A stretch of 64,000 nucleotides of DNA from Prunus persica (taxonomy: Eukaryota; Streptophyta; Magnoliopsida; Rosales; Rosaceae): NCBI RefSeq assembly GCF_000346465.2, contig NC_034013.1, positions 7,269,688-7,333,687 on the forward strand, written 5' to 3'. The translations under genes were made by a program, and so were the position numbers. Positions 1 through 14,700 of this stretch are shown one piece after another (the first letter of the stretch is position 1; each line of letters opens with the position of its first letter). The notes under the pieces were generated by a model, which made no database searches, had not been told where the DNA came from, and saw nothing but the letters and a program-made list of their open reading frames with translations.

Positions 1-177
1 TTTCACTGAAAAGTCACCAAATCACTCCAACCATCATATTATGATGTTCCCCAAGTTTTGGCCTCAATCCGATATCGATTGGTCCATGAAATTGGACAAT
101 TCAGATTCGTACGAAGTTCTTTATGAAATAGAGTCGTTGGTGTATTGCATAGTTTTAGCCATTGGATTTCACTCAAA

Positions 178-535
178 AGGCACCAAATGACTCCTCCCAT
201 CATATTATGATGTTCCCCAAGTTTTAGACTTAGTCCGATATCAATTGGTCCATGAAATTGGCCAATTCAGGTTCGTACGAAGTTCGTTCCGAAATGGAGT
301 GGTTAGTGTATTGCATAGTTTTGGCAATTGGATTTCACTCAAAAATCACCAAATGACTCCTCCCATCATATTATGATGTTCCCCAAGTTTTGGACTCAAT
401 CCGATATCGATTGGTGCATGAAATTGGACAATTCAGTTTCGTACGAAGTTTGTTCTGAAATGGAGTGGTTATTGTATTGCATAGTTTTAGCCATTGGATT
501 TCACTCAAAAGTCACCAAATGACTCCTCCCATCAT
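178..535 (+). repeat. Two-monomer block, copy 1 (second copy at 2824-3181)
   Basis: This stretch carries a distinctive combination, TTTTAGACTTAGTCCGATAT followed one monomer later by GGTGCATG and CAGTTTCGTACGAAGTTTG. It reappears 2,646 bp downstream at 2824-3181. The only difference I noticed is C/T in GGTGCATG versus GGTGTATG. The spacing is close to 16 monomers, so this is a segmental duplication within the array. The similarity fades after the copies' third monomer. Confidence 0.8.
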
Positions 536-2337
536 ATTATGATGTTCCCCAAGTTTTGGACTCAATCCGATATCGATTGGTCCATGAAATTGGACAATTC
601 AGGTTCGTACGATGTTCGTTATGAAATGGAGTGGTTGGTGTATTACATACTTGTAGAGATTGGATTTCACTCAAAACCCGCCAAATGACTTCTCCCACCG
701 TATTATGATGTTCCCCAAGTTTTGGACACAATCTGTTGTCGATTGGTTCATGAAATTGGACAATTCAGGTCCGTACGAAGTTCGTTCTGAAATGGTGTGG
801 TTAGTGTATTGCATAGTTGTAGAGATTGGATTTCACTCAAAACACACAAATTGACTCCTCCCACCGTATTTTTCTGTTCCCCAAGTTTTGGACTCAATCC
901 GATATCGATTGGTCCATGAAATTGGACAATTCAGGTTCGTACGAAGTTCGTTATGAAATGGAGTGGTTGATGTATTGCATAGTTGTAGAGATTCGATTTC
1001 ACTCAAAGGCCACCAAATGACTCCAACCATCGTATTATGGTGTTCCCCAGGTTTTGGCCTCAATCCGATATCGATTGGTCCAAGAAATTGGACAATTCAG
1101 GTTCGTACGAAGTTCGTTCTGAAATGGAGTGGTTGGTGTATTGCATAGTATTAGCCATTTGATTTCACGCAAAAGGCACCAAATGACTCCTGCCATCATC
1201 ATCATATGCTGATGCTCCCCTGGTTTTGGACTCATCCGATATCGATTGGTCCATGAAATTGGACAATTCAGGTTCGTACGAAGTTCGTTATGAAATGGAG
1301 CGGTTGGGGTAGTTCATAGTTGTAGAAATTGGATTTCACTAAAAACACACAAAATGACTCCTCCCACCGTATTTTTCTGTTCCCCAAGTTTTGGACTCAA
1401 TCCGATATCGATTGGTCCATGAAATTGGACAATTCAGGTTCGTAAGAAGTTCGTTATGAAATGGGGTGGTTGGTGTTTTGCATAGTTGTAGAAATTGGAT
1501 TTCACTCAAAACCCACCAAATGACTCCTCCCACCATATTATCTTGTTCCACAAGTTGTGGACCCAATCAGATATCGATGGGTCCATGAAATTGGACAAGT
1601 CAGGTTCGTACGAAGTTCGTTATGAAATGGAGTGGTTGGTGTATTGCATAGTTGTAGAGGTTGGATTTCACTCAAAACCTGCCAAATGACTCCACCCACT
1701 GTATTATGATGTTCCCCAAGTTTTGGACTCAATCCGATATCGATTGGTCCATGAAATTGGACAATTTAGGTTCGTACGAAGTTCGTTCTAAAATGGATTG
1801 GTTGGTGTATTGCATAGTTGTAGAGATTGGATATCACTCAAAACCCACCAAATGACTCCTCCCACCGTATTATGATGTTCCCCAAGTTTTGGAGTTGGTC
1901 CATGAAATTGGACAATTCAGTTTCGTTCGAAGTTCGTTATGAAATGGAGTGGTTGGTGTATTGCGTAGTTGTAGAGGTTGGATTTCACTCAAAACTAGCC
2001 AAATGACTCCTCCCATAGTATTATGATGTTCCCCAAGTTTTGGACTCAATCCGATATCGATTGGTCCATGAAATTGGAGAATTTAGGTTCGTACGAAGCT
2101 CGTTCTGAAATGGAGTGGTTAGTGTATTCCATAGTTTTAGCTATTGGATTTCACTCAAACGTCACCAAATGACTCCTCCCATCACATTATGATGTTCCCC
2201 AAGTTTTGGACTCAATCCGATATCGATTGTCCATGAAATTGGGCAATTCATGTTCGTACGAAGTTCGTTATGAAATGAGTGGTTAGTGTATTGCATCGGT
2301 TTAGCCATTGGATTTCACTCAAAAGTCACCAAATGAC

Positions 2338-2700
2338 TCCCTCCCCACCATATTATCTTGTCCCACAGAGTTTTGGACTCCATTCCGATTCCGGATGGTC
2401 CTTGAAATTGGGACAATTCGGTTTCGTACAAAGTTCGTTATGAAATGGAGTGATTAGTATATTGCATAGTTGTAGAGGTTGGATTTCCCCCTAAAACCTG
2501 CCCAATTGACTCCTCCCCTCATAAGTATGAATGTTCGCCCAAGTTCTGAACTCACTCCGATCCTCGATTGGTGCAAGAAAATGTACGATTCAGGTTTCTT
2601 TTTGAAATGGAGTGGTAGGTGTATTGCATAGTTTTCGAGATTGAATTTCACTCAAAACCAACCAAACGACTCCTCCCACCGTATTATGATGTTCCCCCAA
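2338..2700 (+). repeat. Degraded or low-accuracy satellite monomers
   Basis: About two monomers here carry unusually many one-base insertions and deletions, for example CCCTCCCCACC, TTGGGACAATTCGG and CCCCTAAAACCTGCCCAATTG. The two monomer lengths become about 171 and 162 bp. The flanking monomers are normal. From about 2612 onward the variant GTGGTAGGTGTATTGCATAG plus TTTTCGAGATTGAATTTCAC reappears at about 11278-11430. Either these are decayed monomers at an old junction, or the consensus accuracy is poor here. Confidence 0.7.
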
Positions 2701-2823
2701 GTTTGGGACTCAATCCAATATCGATTGGTCCATGAAATTGGACAATTCAGGTTCGTACGAAGTTCGTTATGAAATGGAGTGGTTAGTGTATTGCATAGTT
2801 TTAGCCATTAGATTTCACTCAAA

Positions 2824-3181
2824 AGGCACCAAATGACTCCTCCCATCATATTATGATGTTCCCCAAGTTTTAGACTTAGTCCGATATCGATTGGTCCATG
2901 AAATTGGCCAATTCAGGTTCGTACGAAGTTCGTTCCGAAATGGAGTGGTTAGTGTATTGCATAGTTTTGGCAATTGGATTTCACTCAAAAATCACCAAAT
3001 GACTCCTCCCATCATATTATGATGTTCCCCAAGTTTTGGACTCAATCCGATATCGATTGGTGTATGAAATTGGACAATTCAGTTTCGTACGAAGTTTGTT
3101 CTGAAATGGAGTGGTTATTGTATTGCATAGTTTTAGCCATTGGATTTCACTCAAAAGTCACCAAATGACTCCTCCCATCAA
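2824..3181 (+). repeat. Two-monomer block, copy 2 (first copy at 178-535)
   Basis: Second copy of the block at 178-535, offset 2,646 bp, with the same linked variants TTTTAGACTTAGTCCGATAT and CAGTTTCGTACGAAGTTTG. Confidence 0.8.
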
Positions 3182-5463
3182 ATTATGATGTTCCCCAAGT
3201 TTTGGGCTCAATCCGATATCGATTGGTCCAGGAAATTGGACAGTTCAGGTTCGTACGAAGTTCGTTATGAAATGGAGTGGTTAGTGTATTGCATAGTTTT
3301 AGCCATTGGATTTCACTCAAAAGTCACCAAAAGACTCCTCCCACCATATTATTTTGTTCCACAGGTTTCGGACTCAATCCGATATCGATTGGTCCATGAA
3401 ATTGGACAATTCTGGTTCGTACGAAATTCGTTATGAAATGGAATGGTTGGTGTATTGCATAGTTGTAGAGGTTGGATTTCACCCAAAACCTGCCAAATGA
3501 CTCAACCCATAGTATTATGATGTTCCCCAAGTTTTGGACTCAATCCGATATCAATTGGTCCATGAAATTGGACAATTCAGTTTCGTTCGAAGTTCGTTCT
3601 GAAATGGAGTGGTTGGTGAATTGCATAGTTTTAGCCGTTGGATTTCACTCAAAAGTCACCAAATGACACCTACCATCACATTATGATGTTCCCCAAGTTT
3701 TGGACTCAATCAGATATCGATTGGTCCATGAAATTGGACAGTTCAGGTTCGTACGACGTTCGTTATGAAATGGAGTGGTTAGTGTATTACATAGTTTTAG
3801 CCATTGGATTTCACTCAAAAGTCACCAAATGACTCCTCCCATCATATTATCTTGTTCTACAAGTTTTGGACCCAATCAGATATCGATGGGTCCATGAAAT
3901 TGGACAATTCAGGTTCGTACGAAGTTCGTTATGAAATGGAGTGGTTGGTGTATTGCATAGTTGTAGAGGTTGGATTTCACTCAAAACCTGCCAAATGACT
4001 CCACCCATTGTATTATGATGTTCCCCAAGTTTTGGACTCAATCCGAGATCGATTGGTCCATGAAATTGGACAATTCAGGTTCGTACGAAGTTCGTTATGA
4101 AATGGAGTACTTGGTGTATTGCATAGTTGTAGAGATTCGAATTCACTCAAAGGCCTCGAAATGACTCCTCCCACCGTATTATGATGTTCCCCATGTTTTG
4201 GACTCAATCCGATATCGATTGGTCCATGAAATTGGACAATTCAGGTTCGTACGAAGTTCGTTATGAAATGGAGTACTTGGTGTATTGCATAGTTGTAGAG
4301 ATTCGATTTCACTCAAAAGTCCCCAAACGACTCCTCCCATCACATTATGATGTTCCCCAAGTTTTGAACTCAATTCGATATCGATTGGTCCATGAAATTG
4401 GACATTTCAGGTTCGTACGAAATTCGTTATGAAATGGAGTGGTTAGTGTATTGAGTAGTTGTGGAGATTGGATTTTACACAAAACCCACCAAATGACTCC
4501 TCCCACCGTATTATGATGTTCCCCAAGTTTTGGCCACAATCCTATATCGATTGGTCCATGAAATTGGACAATTCAGGTTCGTATGAAGTTCGTTCTGAAA
4601 TGGAGTGGTTAGTATATTGCATAGTTTTAGCCATTACATTTCACTCAAAAGTCACCAAATGACTCCTCCCACCGTATTATGATGTTCCCCAAGTTTTGGC
4701 CACAATCCTATATCGATTGGTCCATGAAATTGGACAATTCAGGTTCGTACGAAGTTCTTTCTGAAATGGAGTGGTTAGTGTATTGCGTAGTTGTGGAGAT
4801 TGGATTTTACTCAAAACCCACCAAATGAGTCCTCCCACCGTATTATGATATTCCCCAAGTTTTGGCCACAATCGATTATCGATTGGTCCATGAAATTGGA
4901 CAATTCAGGTTCGTACGACGTTCTTTCTGAAATGTAGTGGTTAGTGTATTGCATAGTTTTAGCCATTGGATTTCACTCAAAAGTAACCAAATGACTCCTC
5001 CCATCATATTATGATGTTCCCCGAGTTTTGTACTCAATCCGATATCGATTGTTCCATGAAATTCGACAATTCAGGTACGTACGAAGTTCGTTCTGAAATG
5101 TAGGGGTTGGTGTATTGCGTAGTTGTGGAGATTGGATTTTGCACAAAACCCACCAAATGACTCGACCCACCGTATTATGATGTTCCCCAAGTTTTGGACT
5201 CAATTCGATATCGATTGGTCCATGAACTTGAACAATTCAGGTTCGTATGAAGTTCGTTTTGAAACGGAGTGCTTTTTGTGTTGCACAGTTGTAGAGATTC
5301 GATTTCCCTCCAAACCCACCAAATGAGTCATCCCACCGTATTATGAAGTTCCCCAAGTTTTGGACTCAATCCGATATCGATTGGTCCATGAAACTGGACA
5401 ATTCAGGTTCGTACGAAGTTCGTTCTGAAATGGAGTGGTTAGTGTATTGCACAGTTTTAGCCA

Positions 5464-5665
5464 TTGGATTTCGCTCAAAAGTCAACAAATGACTCCTCCC
5501 ATCATATTACGATGTTCGCCAAGTTTTGGACTCAATCCGATATCGATTGGTCCATGAAATTGGACAATTCAGGTTCGTACGAAGTTTGTTATGAAATTGA
5601 CAATTCAGGTTCGTACGAAGTTCCTTCTGAAATGGAGTGGTTAGTGTATTGCACAGTTTTAGCAA
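5464..5665 (+). repeat. Expanded 202-bp monomer with internal 36-bp duplication
   Basis: The segment running from GAAATTG through GGTTCGTACGAAGTT is present twice in succession around 5560-5625. This makes the monomer 36 bp longer than 166. A short slippage or unequal exchange inside one monomer explains it. Confidence 0.85.
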
Positions 5666-6180
5666 TTGGATTTCTCTCAAAAGTCACCAAATGACTCCAA
5701 CCATCATATTATGATATGCCCTATGTTTTGGACTCAATCCGATATCGATTGGTCCATGAAATTGGACAATTCGGGTTCGTACGAAGTTCGTTCTGAAATG
5801 GAGTGGTTGGTGTATTGCATAGTTTTAGCCATTGGATTTCACTCAAAAGTCACCAAATGACACCTCCCATCATATTATGATATTCCCCAAGTTTGGGACT
5901 CAATCCGATATCGATTGGTCCATGAAATTTGACAATTCAGGTTCGTATGAAGTTCGTTATGAAATGGAGTGGTTGGAGTATTGCATAGTTGTAGAGATTG
6001 GATTTCACTCAAAACCCACCAAATGACTCCTCCTACCGTATTATGATGTTGCCCAAGTTTTGGACTCAATCCGATATCGATTGGTCCATGAAAGTGGACA
6101 ATTCTGGTTCGTATGAAGTTCGTTCTAAAATGGAGTGGTTGGTGTATTGCATAGTTGTAGAGATTGGATTTCACTCAAAA

Positions 6181-6790
6181 CCCACCAAATGACTCCTCCC
6201 ACCGTATTATGATGTTCCCCAAGTTTTGGACTCAATCCGATATCGATTGGTCCATGAAATTGGACAATTCAGGTTCGTACGAAGTTCGTTATGAAATGGA
6301 GTGGTTGGTGTTTTGCGTAGTTGTAGAGATTTGATTTCACTCAAATCTCACCAAGTGACTCCTCCCACCGTATTATGATGATCCCCAAGTTTTGGACTCA
6401 ATCCGATATAGATTGGTCGAAGAAATTCGACAATTCAGGTTCGTACGAAGTTCGTTATGAAATGGAGTGGTTGGTGTGTTGTATAGTTGTAAAGATTGGA
6501 TTTCACTCAAAACCCACCAAATGACTCCTCCTACCGGATTATGATGTTCCCCATGTTTTGGAGTCAATCCGATATCGTTTGGTCCATGAAATTGGACAAT
6601 TCAAGTTCGTACGAAGTTAGTTATGAAATGGTGTGGTTGGTGTATTGCATAGTTGTAGAGATTGGATTTCACTCAAAAGACACCAAATGACTCCTCCCAC
6701 CGTATTATGGTGTTCCCCAAGTTTTGGACTTAGTCCGATATCGATTGGTCCATGAAATTGGACAATTCAGGTTCGTACGAAGTTCGTTCT
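6181..6790 (+). repeat. Multi-monomer block, copy 1 (second copy at 8170-8779)
   Basis: Shared variants include GGTGTTTTGCGTAGTTGTAG, GATTTGATTTCACTCA, TATTATGATGATCCCCAAG, GATATAGATTGG, TTGTATAGTTGTAAAGATTG and TTTTGGACTTAGTCCGATAT. They recur in the same order 1,989 bp downstream, close to 12 monomers. A few substitutions separate the copies. Confidence 0.8.
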
Positions 6791-8169
6791 GAAATGGAGT
6801 GGTTAGTGTATTGCATAGTTTTAGCCATTGGATTTCACTCAAAAGTCACCAAATGACTCCTCCCACTGTATTATGATGTTCCCCAAGTTTTGGCCTCAAT
6901 CCAATATCAATTGGTCCATGAAATTGGACAATTCTGGTTCGTATTAAGTTCGTTACGAAATGGACTGGTTGGTTTATTGCATAGTTGTAGAGAATGGATT
7001 TCACTCAAACCCACCAAATGACTCCTCCCACCGTATTCTGATGTTCCCCAAGTTTTGGACTCAATCCAATATCGATTGGTCCATGAAATTGGACAATTCA
7101 GGTTTGTACAAAGTTCGTTCTGAAAAGGAGTGGTTGGTGTATTGCACAGTTTTAAACATTGGATTTCAGTCAAAAGCCACCAAATGACTCCTCCCATCAT
7201 ATTATGATGTTCCCCATGTTTTGGACTCAATCTGATATCGATTGGTCCATGAAATTGGACAACTCAGGTGCATCCGAGGTTCACTTGGAAAGGGAGTGGC
7301 TGGTGTATTGCATAGTTGTAGAGATTGGATTTCACTCAAAACCCAACAAATGACTCCTCCCACCGTATTCTGATGTTCCCCAAGTTTTGGACTCAGTCCG
7401 ATATCGATTGGTCCATGAAATTGGGCAATTCAGGTTCGTATGAAGTTCGTTCTGAAATGGAGTGGTTGGAGTATTGCATAGTTGTAGAGATTGGATTTCA
7501 CTCAAAAACCACCAAATGACTCCTCCTACCGTATTATGATGTTGCCCAAGTTTTGGACTCAATCCGATATCGATTGGTCCATGAAATTGGACAATTCAGG
7601 TTCGTACGAAGTTCGTTATGAAACGGAGTGGTAAGTGTATTGCATAGTTGTAGAGATTGGATTTCACTCAAAGGCCACCAAATGACGCCTCCCACCGTAT
7701 TATGATGTTCCCCAAGTTTTGGCCTCAATCTGATATCGATTGGTCCATGAAATTGGACAATTCAGGTTCGTACGAAGTTCGTTCTGAAATGGATTGGTTA
7801 GTATTGCATAGTTTTAGCCATTGGATTTCACTCAAAAGTCACCAAATGACTCCTCCCATCATATTATGATGTTCCCCGAGTTTTGGACTCAATCCGATAT
7901 CGATTGTTCCCTGGAATTGGACAATTCATGTTCGTATGAAGTTCGTTATGAAATGGAGTGGTTGGTGTATTGCATAGTTGTAGAGATTGGATTTCACTCA
8001 AAACCCACCAAATGACTCCTCCCACCGTATTATGATGTTGCCCAAGTTTTGTACTCAATCTGATATCGATTGGTCCATGAAATTGGACAATTCAGGTTCG
8101 TATGAAGTTCGTTCTGAAATGGAGTGGTTGGTGTATTGCATAGTTGTAGAGATTGGATTTTAATCAAAA

Positions 8170-8779
8170 CCCACCAAATGACTCCTCCCACCGTATTATG
8201 ATGTTCCCCAAGTTTTGGACTCAAAACGATATCGATTGGTCCATGAAATTGGACAATTCAGGTTCGTACGAAGTTCGTTATGAAATGGAGTGGTTGGTGT
8301 TTTGCGTAGTTGTAGAGATTTGATTTCACTCACATCTCACCAAATGACTCCTCCCACCGTATTATGATGATCCCCAAGTTTTGGACTCAATCCGATATAG
8401 ATTGGTCCAAGAAATTCGACAATTCAGGTTCGTACGAAGTTCGTTATGAAATGGAGTGGTTGGTGTGTTGTATAGTTGTAAAGATTGGATTTCACTCAAA
8501 ACCCACCAAATGACTCCTCCTACCGTATTATGATGTTCCCCATGTTTTGGAGTCAATCCGATATCGATTGGTCCATGAAATTGGACAATTCAAGTTCGTA
8601 CGAAGTTAGTTATGAAATGGTGTGGTTGGTGTATTGCATAGTTGTAAAGATTGGATTTCACTCAAAAGACACCAAATGACTCCTCCCACCGTATTATGGT
8701 GTTCCCCAAGTTTTGGACTTAGTCCGATATCTATTGGTCCATGAAATTGGACAATTCAGGTTCGTACGAAGTTCGTTAT
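8170..8779 (+). repeat. Multi-monomer block, copy 2 (first copy at 6181-6790)
   Basis: Second copy of the block at 6181-6790, offset 1,989 bp, with the same ordered private variants. The variant GATTTGATTTCACTCAAAT appears a third time near 13630, so this subtype was spread more than once. Confidence 0.8.
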
Positions 8780-11700
8780 GAAACGGAGTGGTAAGTGTAT
8801 TGCATAGTTGTAGAGATTGGATTTCACTCAAAACCCACAAAACGACTCCTCCCACCGTATTATGATATTCCCCAAGTTTTGGAGTCAGTCCGATATCGAT
8901 TGGTCCATGAAATTGGACAATTCAGATTCGTACGAAGTTCGTTCTGAAATGGAGATGTTAGTGTATTGCATAGTTTTAGCCATTGGATTTCAGTCAAAAG
9001 ACACCAAATGACTCCTCCGACCGTATTATGATCTTCCCCAAGGTGTGGACTCAATCCGATATCGATTGACCCATGAACTTGAGCAATTCAGGTTCGTACG
9101 AAGTTCGTTCGGAAATGGAGTGGTCGGTGTATTGCATAGTTTTTGCCATTGGATTTCAGTCGAAAGACACTAAATGACACCTCCCACCGTATTATGATGT
9201 TCCTTAGGTTTTGGACTCAATCCGATAACGATCAATCCATGAAATTGGACAATTCAGGTTCGTATGAAGTTCGTTCTGAAATGGAGTGGTTGGTGTATTG
9301 CAAAGTCGTAGAGATTGGATTTCACTCAAAACCCAACAAACGACTCCTCCCACCGTATTATGATATTCCCCAAGTTTAGGAGTCAATCCGATATCGATTG
9401 GTCCATCAAATTGGACAATTCAGGTTCGTACGAAGTTCGCTCAGAAATAGAGTGGTTAGTGTATTGCATAGTTTTAGCCACTGCATTTCACTCAAAAGTC
9501 ACCAAATGTCTCCTCCCATCATACTATGATGTTCCCCAAGTTTTGGACTCAATCCGATATCGATTGGTCCATGAAATTGGACAATTCAAGTTCGTACGAA
9601 GTTCGTTCTGAAATGGAGTGGTTGGTGTATTGCATAGTTGTAGAGATTGGATTTTACTCAAAACCCAACAAATGACTCCTCCCACCGTATTATGATGTTG
9701 CCCAAGTTTTGGACTCAATCCGATATCGATTGGTCCATGAAATTGGACAATTCAGGTTCGTACGAAGTTCATTATGAAATAGAGAGGTTGGTGTATTGCG
9801 TAGTTTTAGCCATTGAATTTCACTCAAAAGACACCGAATGACTCCTCCCACCGTATTAGGACGTTCCCGAAGTTTTGGACTCAATCCGATATCGATTGGT
9901 CCATGAAATTGGACAATTCAGGTTCGTATGAAGTTCTATCTGAAATGGAGTGGTTGGAGTATTGCATAGTTGTAGAGATTGGATTTCACTCAATACCCAT
10001 CAAACGACTCCTCCCACCGTATTATGATGTTGCCCAAGTTTTGGACGCAATCCGATATCGATTGGTCCATGAAATTGGACAATTCAGGTTCGTATGAAGT
10101 TCGTTCTGAAATGGAGTGGTTGGAGTATTGCATAGTTGTAGAGATTGGATTTCACTCAATACCCATCAAATGACTCCTCCCACCGTATTATGATGTTGCC
10201 CAAGTTTTGGACTCAGTCCGATATCGATTGGTCCATGAAATTGGACAATTCAGGTTCGTATGAAGTTCGTTCTGAAATGGAGTGGTTGGTGTATTGCATA
10301 GTTGTAGAGATTGGATTTTACTCAAAACCCACCAAATGACTCCTCCCACCGTACTATGATGTTCCCCAAGTTTTGGACTCAATCCGATATCGATTGGTCC
10401 ATGAAATTGGACAATTCAGATTTCGTACGAAGTTCGTTCTGAAATGGAGAGGTTAGTGTATTGCATAGTTTTAGCCATTGGATTTCACTCAAAAGTCACC
10501 AAATGACTCCTCCCACCATATTATGATGTTCCCCGAGTTTTGGACTCAATCCGATATCGATTGGTCCATGAAATTGGACAATTCAGGTTCGTACGAAGTT
10601 CGTTATGAAACGGACTGGTAAGTGTATTGCATAGTTGTAGAGATTGGATTTCACTCAAAGGCCACCAAATGACGCCTCCCACCGTATTATGATGTTCCCC
10701 AAGTTTTGGCCTCAATCCGATATCGATTGGTCCATGAAATTGGACAATTCAGGTTCGTACGAAGTTCGTTCTGAAATGCAGTGGTTGGTGTGTTGCATAT
10801 ATTTAGCCTTTGGATTTCACTCAAAAGACACCAAATGACTCCTCCCACCGTATTATGATGTTCCCCAAGTTTTGGACTTAATTCGATATTGATTGGTCCA
10901 TGAAATTGGACAATTCAAGTTCGTAGGAAGTTCGTTTTGAAATGGAGTGGTTGGTGTATTGCATAATTGTAGAGATTGGATTTCACTCAAAACCCACCAA
11001 ATGACTCCTCCCACCGTATTATGATGTTCTCCAAGTTTTGGACTCAATCCGATATCGGTTGGTCCACGAAATTGGACAATTCAGGTTCGAACGAAGTTCT
11101 TTCTGAAATGGAGTGGTTGGTATATTGCATAGTTTTAGCCATTGGATTTCAGTCAACAGATATCAAATGACTCCTCCCACCGTATTAGGACGTTCCCCAA
11201 GTTTTGGACTCAATCCGATATCGATTGGTCGATGAAATTGGACAATTTCAAGTTCGTACGAAGTTCGTTTTGAAATGGAGTGGTAGGTGTATTGCATAGT
11301 TTTCGAGATTGAATTTCACTCAAAACCAACCAAACGACTCCTCCCACCGTATTATGATGTTCCCCAAGTTTTGGACTCAATCCAATATCGATTGGTCCAT
11401 GAAATTGGACAATTCAGGTTCGTACGAAGTTCGTTCTGAAATGGAGTGGTTAGTGTATTGCATAGTTTTAGCCATTGGATTTCACTCAAAAGTCACCAAA
11501 TGACTCCTCCCATCATATTATGTTGTTCCCCGAGTTTTGGACTCAATCCGATATCGATTGGTCCTTGAAATTGGACAATTAATGTTCGTATGAAGTTCGT
11601 TCTGAAATGGAGTGGTTGGTGTATTGCATAGTTGTAGAGATTGGATTTCACTCAAAACCCTCGAAATGACTCCTCCCACCGTATTATGATGTTCCCCAAG

Positions 11701-14700
11701 GTTTGGACTCAATCCGATATCGATGGGTCCATCAAATTGGACAATTCAGGTTCGTACGAAGTTCATTATGAAATAGAGTGGTTGGTGTATTGCGTAGTTT
11801 TAGCCATTGAATTTCACTCAAAAGACACCAAATGACTCCTCCCACCGTATTAGGACGTTCCCCAAGTTTTGGACTCAATCCGATATCGATTGGTTGATGA
11901 AATTGGACAATTTCAAGTTCGTACGAAGTTCGTTTTGAAATGGAGTGGTTGGTGTATTGCATAGTTTTCGAGATTGGATTTCACTCAAAACCGACCAAAC
12001 GACTCCTCCCACCGTATTATGATGTTGCCCATGTTTTGGACAAAATCCGATATCGATTGGTTCATGAAATTGGACTGTTCAGGTTCGTACCAAATTCGTT
12101 CTGAAATGGATTGGTTAGTGTATTGCATAGTTTTAGACATTGGATTTCAGTCAAAAGACACCAAATGACTCCTCTTACCGTATTATGATCTTCCCCAAGG
12201 TTTGGACTCAATCCGATATCGATTGGTCCATGAAATTGGACAAATGAGGCTCGTACGAAGTTCGTTCTGAAATGGAGTAGTTGGTGTATTGCATTGTTTT
12301 AGCCATTGGATTTTACTCAAAAGCAACCAAATGACTCCTCCCACCGTATTATGATGTTCCCCAAGTTTTGGACTCAATCCGATATCGATTGGTCCATGAA
12401 ATTGGACAATTCAGGTTTGTACGAATTTCGTTCTGACATGGAGTAGTTGGTGTATTGCACTGTTTTGGCCATTGGATTTCACTCAAAAGCAACCAAATGA
12501 CTCCGTCCACCGTATTATGATGTTCCCCAAGTTTTGGACTCACTCCGATATCGATTGGTCCTTGAAATTGGACAATTCAGGTTCGTTTGAAGTTCGTTCT
12601 GAAATGGAGTGGTTGGTGTATTGCATAGTTGTAGAGATTGGATTTCACTCAAAATCCACCAAATGACTCCTCCCACCGTATTATGCAGTTTCCCAAGTTT
12701 TGGACTCAATCCGATACCGATTGGTCTATGAAATTGGACAATTCAAGTTCGTACGAAGTTCGTTCTGAAATGGAGTAGTTGGTGTATTGCATAGTTGTAG
12801 AGATTTGATTTCAATCAAAACCCACCAAATGACTCGTCCCACCATATTCTGATGTTCCCCAGGGTTTGGTCTCTATCTGATATCCATTGGTACATGAAAT
12901 TCGACAATTCAGGTTCATACGAAGTTCGTTCTGAAATGAAGTGGTTAGTGTATTGCATAGTTTTAGCCATTGGATTTCACTCAAAAGTCACCAAATGACT
13001 CCACCCACAATATTATGTTGTTCCCTAATTTTTGGACTCAATCCGATATCGATTGGTCCGTGAAATTGGACAATTCAGGTTCGTACGAAGTTCATCATGA
13101 AATGGAGTGGTTGGTGTATTGCATAGTTGTAGAGATTGGATTTCTCTCAAAACCCACCAAATGAGTCCTCCCACCGTATTATGTTGTTCTCCATGTTTTG
13201 GACTCAATCCGATATCGATTGGTCCTTGAAATTGGATAGTTCTGGTTCGTACGAAGTTCGTTATGAAATGGAGTGGTTGGTGTGTTGCATAGTTGTAGAG
13301 ATTGGATTTCACTCAAAAGCAACCAAATGACTCCTCCCACCGTATTATGTTGTTCCCCAAGTTTTGGACTCAATCCGATATCGATTGGTCCTTGAAATTG
13401 GACAATTCATGTTCGTATGAAGTTCGTTCTGAAATGGAGTGGTTGGTGTATTGCATAGTTGTAGAGATTGGATTTCACACAAAATCCACCAAATGACTCC
13501 TCCCACCGTATTATGTTGTTCCCCAAGTTTTGGACTCAATCCGATCTCGATTGGTGTATGAAATTGGACAATTCAGGTTCGTACGCAGTTCGTTCTGAAA
13601 TGGAGTGGTTGGTGTTTTGCGTAGTTGTAGAGAGTTGATTTCACTCAAATCTCACCAAATGACTCCTCCCACCGTATTAAGATGATCCCCAAGTTTTGGA
13701 CTCAATCCGATATCGATTGGTCCATTAAATTAGACAATTCAGGTTCGTACCAAGTTCGTTCTGAAATGGAGTAGTTGGTGTATTGCATTGTTTTAGCCAT
13801 TGAATTTCACTGAAAAGACACCAAATGACTCCTCCCACCGTATTCAGACGTTCCCCAAGATTTGGACACAATATGATATCGATTGGTCCATGAAATTGGA
13901 CAATTTCAAGTTCGTACGAAGTTCGTTCTGAAATGGAGTGATTAGTGTATTGCATAGTTTTCGAGATTGGATTTCACTCAAAACCCACCAAACGACTCCT
14001 CGCACCGTATTATGATGTTGCCCAAGTTTTGGACTCAATCCGATATCGATTGGTCCATGAAATTGGGAAATTCAGGTTCATACGAAGATCGTTCTGAAAT
14101 TGAGTGGTTAGTGTATTGCATAGTTTTAGCCATTGGATTTCAGTCAAAAGACACCAAATGACTCCTCCCACCGTATTATGATGTTCCCCAAGGTTTGGAC
14201 TCAATCCGATATCGATTGGTCCATGAAATTGGACAATTCAGGTTCATACGAAGTTCATTCTGAAATGGAGTGGTTGGTGTATTGCGTAGTTTTAGCCATT
14301 AGATTTCACTCAAAAGTCACCAAATGACTCCTCCCACCGTATTATGTTGTTCCCCAAGTTTTGGACTCAATCCGATCTCGATTGGTTCATGAAATTGGAT
14401 AATTCAGATTCGTACGAAGTTCGTTCTGAAATGAAGTGGTTGGTGTATTGCATAGTTTTAGCCATTGGATTTCAGTCAAAAGACACCAAATGACTCCTCC
14501 CACCGTATTATGATGTTCCCCAAGTTTTGGACTCAATCCAATATCGATTGGTCCATGAAATTGGACAATTCAGGTTCGTACGAAGTTCGTTATGAAATGG
14601 AGTGGTTGGTGTATTGCATAGTTGTAGAGATTGGATTTCACTCAAATCCCACGAAATGACTCCTCCCACCGTATTATCATGATGCCCAAGTTTTGGACTC